Part shown: piece by piece, positions 34,080-44,248 of the stretch
How positions within the stretch are numbered: position 1 is the stretch's first letter
How the letters are laid out: each line of letters begins with the position of its first letter
Assembly: GCA_019096065.1 (NCBI GenBank)
Contig: JAGUCH010000002.1
Location: 10,800,501-10,864,500 of the forward strand
Origin: Paracyclopina nana
Taxonomy: Eukaryota; Arthropoda; Copepoda; Cyclopoida; Cyclopettidae
Direction: 5' to 3'
Length of the DNA: 64,000 bases
Notes under the pieces: model-generated
Database searches by the model: none
Seen by the model: the letters and a program-made list of their open reading frames with translations, nothing else
What the model was told of the DNA's origin: nothing
Made by a program: the position numbers and the translations under genes

Positions 34080-36830
34080 GCGCGATGCGCAAGTTTTCTC
34101 TCTTGCGAATTTAAAATGAGTCAAAAGTTTGACTTTGTCTCATATTTTGAGTCAAGTTGACTCAAACTATCGCCTGCAACTGATATTTTGACTCAAAATT
34201 GACTTGGTCAAGAATTTCGTGTTTTATTAGCAGTTAAGTAGAAGTACCGCGATGCGCAAGCTTTCTCTCTTGCGACTAAAATAAGTCAAAAGTTTGACTT
34301 TGTCTCATTTTTTGAGTCAAGTTGACTCAAACTATCGCCTGCAACTGACATTTTGACTCAAAATTGACTTGGTCAAGAATTTCGTGTTTTATTAGCAATT
34401 AGGTAGAAGTACTGCGCGATGCGCAAGTTTTCTCTCTGGCGAATTTAAAATGAGTCAAAAGCTTTGACTTTGCCTCATATTTTGAGTCAAGTTAACTCAA
34501 ACTATCACCTGCAACTGACATTTTGACTCAAAATTGACTTGGCTCAAGAATTTCGTGTTTTATTAGCAATTAGGTAGAAGTACTGCGCGATGCGCAAGTT
34601 TTCTCTCTGGCGAATTTAAAATGAGTCAAAAAGTTTGACTTTGCCTCATATTTTGAGTCAAGTTGACTCAAACTATCGCCTGCAACTGATATTTTGACTC
34701 AAAATTGACTTGGTCAAGAATTTCGTGGTTTTATTAGCAGTTAAGTAGAAGTACCGTACGATGCGCAAGCTTTCTCTCTTGCGAATTCAAAATAAGTCAA
34801 AAGTTTGACTTTGTCTCATATTTTGAGTCAAGTTGACTCAAACTATCGCCTGCAACTGATATTTTGACTCAAAATTGACTTTGTCAAGAATTTCGTGGTT
34901 TTATTAGCAGTTAAGTAGAAGTACCGCGCAATGCGCAAGCTTTCTCTCTTGCGAATTCAAAATAAGTCAAAAGTTTGACTTTGTCTCATATTTTGAGTCA
35001 AGTTGACTCAAACTATCGCCTGCAACTGATATTTTGACTCAAAATTGACTTTGTCAAGAATTTCGTGGTTTTATTAGCAGTTAAGTAGAAGTATCACCGC
35101 TGCGATGCGCAAGCTTTCTCTCTTGCGAATTCAAAATAAGTCAAAAGTTTGACTTTGCCTCATATTTTGAGTCAAGTTGACTCAAACTATCGCCTGCAAC
35201 TGATATTTTGACTCAAAATTGACTTTGTCAAGAATTTCGTGGTTTTTTTAGCAGTTAAGTAGAAGTACTGCGCGATGCGCAAGCTTTCTCTCTTGCGAAT
35301 TCAAAATAAGTCAAAAAGTTTGACTTTGTCTCATATTTTGAGTCAAGTTGACTCAAACTATCGCCTGCAACTGACATTTTGACTCAAAATTGACTTGGTC
35401 AAGAATTTCGTGGTTTTATTAGCAGTTAAGTAGAAGTATCACGCGATGCGCAAGCTTTCTCTCTTGCGAATTCAAAATAAGTCAAAAGTTTGACTTTGTC
35501 TCATATTTGAGTCAAGTTGACTCAAAACTATCGCCTGCAACTGATATTCTGACTCAAAATTGACTTGGTCAAGAATTTCGTGTTTTATTAGCAATTAAGT
35601 AGAAGTACTGCGCGATGCGCAAGTTTTCTCTCTGGCAAATTTAAAATGAGTCAAAAGTTTGACTTTGCCTCATATTTTGAGTCAAGTTAACTCAAACTAT
35701 CAACTGCAACTGACATTTTGACTTAAAATTGACTTTGTCAAGAATTTCGTGGTTTTATTAGCAATTAAGTAGAAGTACCACGCGATGCGCAAGTTTTCTC
35801 TCTGGCGAATTTAAAATGAGTCAAAAGTTTGACTTTGTCTCATATTTTGAGTCAAGTTGACTCAAACTATCGCCTGCAACTGATATTTTGACTCAAAATT
35901 GACTTGGTCAAGAATTTCGTGTTTTATTAGCAGTTAAGTAGAAGTACTGCGCGATGCGCAAGTTTTCTCTCTGGCGAATTTAAATGAGTCAAAAGTTTGA
36001 CTTTGCCTCATTTTTTGAGGCAATTTAACTCAAACTATCGCCTGCAACTGACATTCTGACTGAACATTGACTTGGTCAAGAATTTCGTGTTTTATTAGCA
36101 GTTAAGTAGAAGTATCTGCGCGATAAGCTTTCTCTCTTGCGAATTAAAAATAAGTCAAAAGTTTGACTTTGTCTCATATTTTGAGTCAAGTTGACTCAAA
36201 CTATCGCCTGCAACTGATATTCTGACTTAAAATTGACTTGGTCAAGAATTTTGTATCTTATTAGCAATTAAGTAGAAGTACCGCGCGATGCGCAAGTTTT
36301 CTCTCTGGCGAATTTAAAATGAGTCAAAAAGTTTGACTTTGTCTCATATTTTGAGTCAAGTTGACTCAAACTATCGCCTGCAACTGATATTTTGACTCAA
36401 AATTGACTTGGTCAAGAATTTCGTGTTTTATTAGCAGTTAAGTAGAAGTACTGCGCGATGCGCAAGTTTTCTCTCTGGCGAATTTAAAATGAGTCAAAAG
36501 TTTGACTTTGCCTCATTTTTTGAGTCAAGTTGACTCAAACTATCGCCTGCAACTGACATTCTGACTCAAAATTGACTTGGTCAAGAATTTCGTGTTTTAT
36601 TTGCAATTAAGTAGAAGTACCGCGCGATGCGCAAGTTTTCTCTCTTGCGAATTTAAAATGAGTCAAAAGTTTGACTTTGTCTCATATTTTGAGTCTAGTT
36701 GACTCAAACTATCGCCTGCTATTGACATTTTGACTCAAATTTGACTTGGTCAAGAATTTCGTTTTTTATTAGCAATTAAGAGGAAGTACCGCGCGATGCA
36801 CAATTTTTGCTTAACTGCTATGTTACGCGA
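34080..36830. repeat. About 170-bp satellite, about 17 copies, foldback centre
   Basis: The unit is marked by 'gatgcgcaag' near 34085, 34252, 34420 and so on to about 36796, with a period of about 167-172 bp. Each unit carries the near-palindrome TGAGTCAAGTTGACTCA, then 'actatcgcctgcaactga', 'ttgacttggtcaagaatttc' and 'gttttattagcagttaagta'. Early and late copies are more diverged than the central ones. Non-coding. Confidence 0.92.
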
Positions 36831-36964
36831 GTTTCATTCCAAGCTCAAAAAGTTGCCGAAAAATATGCTAGTTTCAGTTACTTTTTGCACTAGGAGACTA
36901 GACTTGTCAAAACTAGGTGAATTTTGCTCTGGCAATAATACACGTTACGCGAGCAGTTCTTGAG

Positions 36965-39060
36965 CACATTTGATCCCAAATGATCCCAATGATCCCACCC
37001 AAAAAGAAAGACAGATAAAAATATCTGAGTCAGGCACTTTGGCATGAGGCAAATTTTTTTGGCCGCAAATGGCTCAGCAAACCCCGGTTCACTTGACCTC
37101 GGAAAAAACGAAATTTCCCTGACAAGCCCAACCGCGATTCAAAGCGGAGAACACGGTTTGCAGTTCTAGTACACATTTGATCCCAAATGATCCCAATGAT
37201 CCCACCCAAAAAGAAAGACAGATAAAAAATATCAGAGTCAGGTACTTTGGCATGAGGCAAATTTTTTTGGCCGCAAATGGCTCAGCAAACCCCGGTTCAC
37301 TTGACCTCGGAAAAAACGAAATTTCCCTGACAAGCCAAACCGCGATTCAAAGCGAAGAACACGGTTTGCAGTTCTTGAACATATTTTGATCCCAAATGAT
37401 CCCAATGATCCCACCCAAAAAGAAAGACAGATAAAAAATATCTGAGTCAGGTACTTTGGCATGAGGCAAATTTTTTTTTGGCCGCCAATTGCTCAGCAAA
37501 CCCCGGTTCACTTGACCTCGGTAAAAACGAAATTTCCCTGACAAGCCCAACCGCGATTCAAAGCGGAGAACACGGTTTGCAGTTCTAGTACACATTTGAT
37601 CCCAAATGATCCCAATGATCCCACCCAAAAAGAAAGACAGATAAAAATATCAGAGTCAGGTACTTTGGCATGAGGCAAATTTTTTTGGCCGCAAATGGCT
37701 CAGCAAACCCCGGTTCACTTGACCTCGGAAAAAACGAAATTTCCCTGACAAGCCCAACTGCGATTCAAAGCGGAGAACACGGTTTGCAGTTCTTGAACAT
37801 ATTTTGATCCCAAATGATCCCACTGATCCCACCCAAAAAGAAAGACAGATAAAAAATATCAGAGTCAGGTACTTTGGCATGAGGCAAATTTTTTTTTGGC
37901 CGCCAATTGCTCAGCAAACCCCGGTTCACTTGACCTCGGTAAAAACGAAATTTCCCTGACAAGCCCAACCGCGATTCAAAGCGGAGAACACGGTTTGCAG
38001 TTCTAGTACACATTTGATCCCAAATGATCCCAATGATCCCACCCAAAAAGAAAGACAGATAAAAATATCTGAGTCAGGTACTTTGGCATGAGGCAAATTT
38101 TTTTGGCCGCAAATGGCTCAGCAAACCCTGGTTCACTTGACCACGGAAAAAACAAAATTTCCCTGACAAGCCAAACCGCGATTCAAAGCGGAGAACACGG
38201 TTTGCAGTTCTTGAACATATTTTGATCCCAAATGATCCCAATGATCCCACCCAAAAAGAAAGACAGATAAAAAATAGGGGAGTCCGGTTCTTGGGCATGA
38301 GGCGAAGTTTTTTCTTGGCCTCGAATTGCTCAGCAAACCCCGGTTGACTTGACCTCGGAAAAAATGAAAAGTCCCTTACAATCCCAACCGTGATTCAAAG
38401 CGTAGAACACGGTTTGCAGTTCTTGTTCCCATTTTGATCCCAAATGATCCCAATGATCCCACCCAAAAGGAAAGACAGATAAAAAATATGGGAGTCCGGT
38501 ACTTGGGGGTGAGGCAAAGTTTTTTTTGGCTGCGAATTGCTCAGCAAACCCCAGTTGACTTGACCTCAGAAAAAATGAAAAGTCCCAGATAATGCCAACC
38601 GTGATTCAAAGCGGAGAACACAGTTTGCAATTCTTGTTCCCATTTTGATCCCAAATGATCCCAATGATCCCACCCAAAAGGAAAGACAGATAAAAAATAT
38701 GGGAGTCCGGTACTTGGGGGTGAGGCAAAGTTTTTTTTGGCTGCGAATTGCTCAGCAAACCCCAGTTGACTTGACCTCAGAAAAAATGAAAAGTCCCAGA
38801 TAATGCCAACCGTGATTCAAAGCGGAGAACACAGTTTGCAATTCTTGTTCCCATTTTGATCCCAAATGATCCCAATGATCCCACCCAAAAGGAAAGACAG
38901 ATAAAAAATATGGGAGTCCGGTACTTGGGGGTGAGGCAAAGTTTTTTCTTGGCCTCGAATCGCTCAGCAAACCCCGGTTGACTTGACCTCGGAAAAAATG
39001 AAAAGTCCCTGACAAGCCCAACCGTGATTCAAAACAGAGAACACGGTTTGCAGTTCTTGA
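36965..39060 (-). repeat. 210-bp tandem repeat, right arm, about 10 inverted copies
   Basis: This is the reverse complement of the left-arm unit ('gattcaaagcggagaacacg', 'tgatcccaatgatcccaccc'), with copies near 37140, 37350, 37560, 37770, 37980, 38190, 38400, 38610, 38820 and 39030. The four outermost copies (from about 38270) share private changes ('gtcccagataatgccaaccg', 'gggagtccggtacttggggg'), so the array grew from at least two sub-variants. Confidence 0.92.
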
Positions 39061-39462
39061 GCAGTGGAGTAATGTGACTTCGCGCCTTATTTGATAAGAT
39101 TAACCGTGAATCATTGCATAGAGAACGGCTAGTTTCATTGCATTTGTAAGCTGGCTCTGCAGACGCAGCCATAACTTTTGATTCCAAACGACTCCAATTG
39201 AGTGACTAAGTCAGGGAAGTCAAGCTAATAGCATAAATTGATAATCCACCAGAATTGGCTGCTCTTACCTGCTCTCCCGGGTGCCAGGATGCAATATTTT
39301 TAGCTTACAGCCAATAAGAAAAGGTGCTACGTTGATTTCGCGACTTTTTTCCGTGCGCGTGAAATCGGCAAATAAACCCACTGTGCGCTGCAATTTTTTA
39401 TCACGCTGCTGCGGCATAAAACCGCCGCATCTGGCAGCACTGCTGGCAACTCTATCATCTCA

Positions 39463-39845
39463 CTGAAACCAAGATGATCTATAGTAATAAGGTGAGTTCT
39501 TGTCGCTGCTTTACTATAGCACACAGTCTGACTGAGCTGTGGTAGGCTTCAAGACAAAATTTCAATAGAATTCTGTGGATTTCACTTCCAAAAATTTCCA
39601 TAACCAGCCTTAAATTATCAAAAAGTGCCCAAATTGCATACTTTTTTAAAAAAGACAGAACTTATCTAGGAGCTCTGTTGAAGACGCGTGAGATTAGCCT
39701 GCTTGCCTCCATGACTGACACGTCACTTGAGCTCACGCGCTATGTAGTAAGAACTACTAGCGCCACCTAGGCTAAGACAAACAGATTTGGTGATTTTAGC
39801 ATGCAAAACTTGCGTCAAGAACTCACTTACGAGACCCCCCTGACT
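39463..39845 (+). repeat. Dispersed repeat, copy 2 (about 380 bp)
   Basis: Nearly identical to 2279-2662, in the same orientation. It begins within about 10-20 bp of the outer edge of the foldback's right arm, so either the foldback inserted beside it or both share an insertion site. Confidence 0.75.
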
Positions 39846-40149
39846 GAAACTAATGCGAGCGCGAGCGACTAAATATTGTTCTGAGAGGAAATTTTGACGA
39901 TATAATCTAAGCCATTCTGAGGAATAAAAATGTTTTGATAGATTCTCAGCCCCTACAAAAATATTTCGAACGAATTTTGAGGCTTCTTAGGTGATTACAT
40001 TCCCATTGTGTCGGTTTAACAAAAAAATCATTGAAGCTCGAGTCTAATTTTCGAACAGTTCGAGCGCCATTATTCTCAGCCGGTTTTTGTTTACGCTAAT
40101 TACTCGATTAGGTCGATTTCCGTTTGCACGTGCCGATTATTGTCGAAAT
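39846..40149. promoter_or_regulatory. Upstream region of the Tudor gene
   Basis: About 300 bp between the last repeat and the start codon; promoter and 5' UTR are expected here. No clear TATA box or other named element. Confidence 0.35.
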
Positions 40150-42538
40150 ATGGAATTAGGAGCCAAACCCAAAGTATCGAGGCAATTGAAGCCGGATTTC
40201 AAGCCGGGCGAGTATTGTAGGATCCTGGAGGGAGATTCTAATATTGAGGCCATCATCAACGCCGAAGTTCCGGGAGAGGACTCGTTTGAAGTAACAACCG
40301 TTGGATTCGCCGAGGACAAGGTCGTCGCCGCCAAAGATCTCTTGCCCAGCCTGGGGAAGACCGCTCGGGAGTCGCAAGAGGCCAAGGCAGCGGCCAGCAA
40401 GACTTGGGCAGTTGGGGACTTTTGCCGTGCACTCTGGTCCCAGGACAGCGTCATCTACGAGGGCGCCATTTCGTCTCTCGATACCCACGATGGCAAGCAG
40501 TACGCCATAGTGCAGTTCCTCGGCTACGGCAACGAGGACAGCGTCTGGATGCACGAGCTCATGGTTTCCCGAGGGCCTCGGGCAAGAGCTCGCCAGGAGA
40601 AGGAGGCCGCGGGAGGAGTCGAGGCGAGCAGTCCTGAATCGCCAAAGTCGAAGGAGTGGAAGCTCAACGCTCGTTGTAGAGCGGTCAGTAAATTCGATGG
40701 CCAAGAATACGAGGCAACGTTGGCCAAAATTGACGTGGGCGGCCTCACGGGCACCGTCCATTTCGTTGGAGTTGGAGTTGACGAGACCATCGCGTTGAGC
40801 GAGCTCAAGTCCTCCGCGGGAAAAGAGGCTCGAGCCCAACAGAGGGAAAAATATAGCAAATCCGATGCCAATGCTCTCCAAAATGGTCCTGCCGAGAAGA
40901 TGGACTGGAAAGTTGGCGATTTATGCCGCGCCGTTTTTTCCGAGGATGGCCTTGAATACGAGGGTACCGTACTAGATGTCCAAGCAACCGAGGATGGCAA
41001 CTCTTATGCGCTGGTTCGCTATCTGGGTTATGAAAACGAGGAAACCGTCTGGCTTCAAGACCTTATGGTCTCTGCTGGAAAAGACGCTCGTGATGCGCAA
41101 GCTGTTGCATCCGGAAAGGCTCTTCCTCAAGATGATGTTCAGCAAGATTCCGTCAAGTCTCCCGAAGCGGCTGCAGATCAAGTTGCGGAGAAGACTGAAG
41201 AGCAAGCCGAACGTGCTGAAAAAAGTGGTCGGTGGGTGACAAATGTCGAGCTACATTTGCCGAAGACGGCGTCGAATATGAGGGCGACATCATTGAAATG
41301 GGGGCAACCGAGGATGGAAATGAGTATGCGATTGTTAGGTGAGTTTGGCTTAACATTGTTTCAATTATTCATGCCGGGCTGATAATAATTTCTTGTTCCA
41401 GATACTTGGGCTATGGCAACGAAGAGTCACAGTGGCTTGCTGACCTCAAAGTCAGCAATGGATGCGAGGCCCGTGAAGCTCAAATTGCTGCTAGTGAACC
41501 TGCTCCAGTCCCTGATGCCGAGCCATCTTCCATCGTGGTTCCAGAGGAGAAACCATCAGTTACAAATGTAGTTGAGTCAAAGCTTACTGAGAATGTGGCT
41601 GAGGTCCCTCGCACTTGGAGTATCAACGATCGCTGCATGGCGGTGTGCAAGTTTGATGGGCGTGAGCATGAAATCGTCGTCGTCGAATTGCATCCCCTAA
41701 AGCCTCTGGTGCGTGGCAAGGTTGTAGGTTACGACGAAAAGGAAATTTTCAGCATCGACCGGTTGAAGCCGCTGATGATTGCTGCTACTAAAGCTCCTGT
41801 TGACTGCAATGGAGATGCTGCTGAACTACCTGTTCTAGTGCCTAAGGCCGTGGCGAATCCTCAAGGCCAAGAAGCAGTGGCTCCAGCTCCTGCCAAAATC
41901 AATTGCCTGTCTGAAGTCCCTATAACTTCAAGATGCGACGCCATTATGGAAGCTGAATGTTCCGAAAGCAACATTTCTAAATTCATTGACAATAATAACG
42001 GCAAAAATTGACGACAACAATAATACCACTAGGGTGGACATTGCCATCGCCAAGAGGAAGCCGCCGACGCTGCTAGTGGCTCGGACATTACCATCGACAT
42101 CAATAAGGACATCGGTGTTAGCAATGGCTCTGAGCAATTGATTGGCGTTGCAACTAAGCTTGCTAAGGAGCTTGAAGGCATCAAAGTTATTGCCGAGCTA
42201 AGGAAAAGGCTTGAGCTGAAGGAGCTCGAGATCAGGCAACTCGAAGACCGCAACTCCATCAACGAGATCATCATTCAGGAAATGCGTGAGACCAACGTTC
42301 AACTGAGGGCCTCCAATGATCGATACAAACTTAACGAAGCTAAATTCTTCAGTCACCAAACGGAAACCTTGAACGACATCAAGACTCTTCTTGGAAAGGT
42401 TAGTATGATCATACGTAGATCTTAACATATCGTATGTGCTCAATTCTTACCAAATAGATCTTTCAGGTGGATCAACTTAGGGAAGAGAAGAAGGCCTTAG
42501 TTGGAGAGCTTATCAGAACCAAAGCGGCCAATTTGTAA
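40150..42538 (+). CDS. Six-Tudor-domain protein (SMN-type Tudor) with coiled-coil tail and a frame break
   Basis: Start ATG 40150. Six Tudor or Tudor-like repeats open with FKPGEYCRIL, WAVGDFCRALWSQD, WKLNARCRAVSKFD, WKVGDLCRAVFSED, WSVGDKCRATFAED and WSINDRCMAVCKFD. Four carry the SMN-like YLGYGNEE/FLGYGNED-type strand. Five end in a short xGxxARxxQ tag. A C-terminal coiled coil follows (ELRKRLELKELEIRQLED...). SMN-type Tudors bind dimethylarginine; SMN itself has one. Exons 40150-41338, 41402-41915, 42033-42398 and 42467-42538 give about 713 aa, but one base is missing at the A6 run 41219-41224, which splits the fifth Tudor. Three in-frame stops at 42009-42032 require intron 41916-42032, which has a weak GTCCCT donor. 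Polyadenylation signal AATAAA at 42599-42604. Confidence 0.75.
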
Positions 42539-42696
42539 TTTATATGTAAGTCAAAAAAAGTTTAGTTTTTTCTTTCTTGCTAAGATAGTTATCCCATGAA
42601 TAAAACGTCGGCGGGACCGCGAGTGTCCCGCAACCTGAGAAATCAGCTGATCATTGTTTTGCGAAGTACGTAGTAGGTCTATCCAATCATTGAGAT

Positions 42697-44083
42697 ATGC
42701 TTGTCAAAGTTCGGCTTCCGAGGAGGGCTCTTTTCGCGCTTTCTCATCAATATTGTCAGAGTCATTTTACAACTCTGAGCAGCGTGAGCTTCAGAAAGCC
42801 ACCAAGAAGCTGATTGACACCGAAATCAACCCTTTTGTGGAGGACTGGGAGAAAGCCCATCTTTTCCCTGCCAAAGAAGTCTTTCAGAAATTCGGTCATG
42901 CTGGATTGCTAGGCATCAATAAGCCTGTTGAGTATGGAGGGCTCGGTCTTGACTACAAGTACCAATTGGCCTTCTTGGAAGCTTGTGGTCACATAAGGTC
43001 GGGTGGAGTGGCAATGGGACTGGGCGTTCAAACGGACTGTGCCACTCCAGCATTGGCTAGGTTTGGCAATGATCGGCTAAAACGAGAGTATCTTGCTCCG
43101 GCCCTAGCAGGTAACTCGGCGAAAGCATTCATATAGTATAATGATAATAATATTGGTGATTCGCATTAGGAGACATGGTGACATGCGTTGGCGTAAGTGA
43201 GCCTCAAGGTGGATCCGACGTTGCAAGTCTGACTACTAAGGCCGTCAAGAAGGGCAGCGACTATGTCATCAATGGGCAGAAAATGTGGATCACCAATTCA
43301 CTTCAGGTAGCTAATTTCCTCAATTAATTCTGACCCATTTTATAAATCTCCACTTTGTAGGCAGACTGGATGTGCCTATTGGCAAACACTAGTGATGGAA
43401 AGGCCCACCTTAATAAATCATTGATCATCGTTCCCATGGATGCCAAGGGCATAGTGAAGGCCAAGAAAATCGAGAAAATGGGCATGCACTCGTCGGACAC
43501 TGGGCTGATTTTCTTTGAGGATGTTCATGTTCCGCAGCAAAACTTGATCGGGGAAGAGGGCCAGGGATTCATTTACCAGATGCTGCAATTTCAGGTATTG
43601 GAAACTTAAAGAAAATTTAATTTGGGGTCGCCACTTCGGATTTATTTGTAGGAGGAAAGGCTGGCTGCTGCCGCGGGCTCACTTACTCCATTGCAAGTAG
43701 TGATAGATGAAACGATTGAGTACACCAGAAACCGAGTAGCATTTGGTCGCCCATTGCTCGACAACCAAGTGATCCACTTCAAATTGGCTGAACTTCAAAC
43801 CGAGCTGGAGCTTTTGAGGAGTTTGCTGTATCAAGCTGCTGACATCATGATCCAGGGACAAGACGTGACTCTCCTGGCCTCCATGCTCAAGCTGAAGAGT
43901 GGGAGACTTGCTCGCACGATAACTGACTCCTGTTTGCAGTACTGGGGTGGAATGGGGTTCACCAACGACGTCTACGTGTCCCGGCTGTACCGCGATTTGC
44001 GGCTCTGGTCCATTGGGGGTGGTGCGGATGAGGTGATGCTTGGCATCATTTGCAAGTACATGGGGACACTTGCGAAAAAGTGA
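42697..44083 (+). CDS. Mitochondrial acyl-CoA dehydrogenase
   Basis: FAD-dependent oxidation of acyl-CoA to enoyl-CoA. Exons: first exon ending 43110, then 43170-43306, 43361-43594 and 43652-44083; junction phases agree. Family parts: [12 protein letters not shown] and GQKMWITN (FAD/acyl pocket), [24 protein letters not shown] (likely catalytic glutamate region), [12 protein letters not shown], and [20 protein letters not shown] near the C terminus. It resembles the acdh-6-type members rather than medium-chain ones, but I would not fix the substrate. Start problem: ATG 42697 gives a good mitochondrial presequence ([18 protein letters not shown]), but that frame does not meet the [14 protein letters not shown] frame unless one base is added before about 42785. 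No in-frame ATG exists for the latter. Confidence 0.85.
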
Positions 44084-44248
44084 TGAGCTGTTGCAAAATA
44101 CAAAAATTGTTGCCCCTCCACCTGCTCGCAATAATCCGTTAATGCGATTTGCAGCTCATAAGATATCGTGTCGCGTAGTTGTAAGAAGAGCTGTTCCATT
44201 TTTGTCGGCCAAATCACTCATTGTGTTTTCGTTCCTTGCCTTGACGTC

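Larger units (their letters stand above)
31745..39455. mobile_element. Large foldback-like structure, about 7.7 kb
   Basis: The outer arms are inverted copies. 'cagtgctgccag' (about 31756) faces 'ctggcagcactg' (about 39430). About 31980-32060 ('cagtgg', 'gccgattttacgcgcacga', 'gaaattacgtcaaatc') faces about 39330-39400. About 32225-32300 ('ggctgcgtctgcagagccag') faces about 39145-39170. Inward of these, each side continues with a 210-bp tandem repeat in opposite orientation (32400-33850 and 36965-39060), and the middle (34080-36830) is a different satellite. Long inverted arms made of tandem repeats are the hallmark of Foldback-type elements. No transposase frame and no convincing target duplication were seen. 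Confidence 0.65.

Noticed and set aside
34080-36830. Regular repeats that might be a CRISPR array
   Set aside because: Units are about 170 bp, contiguous, without unique spacers, in a eukaryotic context; it is a satellite.
37030-39021. Minus-strand frames of 60-93 codons resembling one another
   Set aside because: Inverted copies of the same 210-bp unit; frames arise from the repeat.
40156-40881. 241-codon minus-strand frame
   Set aside because: Antisense shadow of the Tudor exon.
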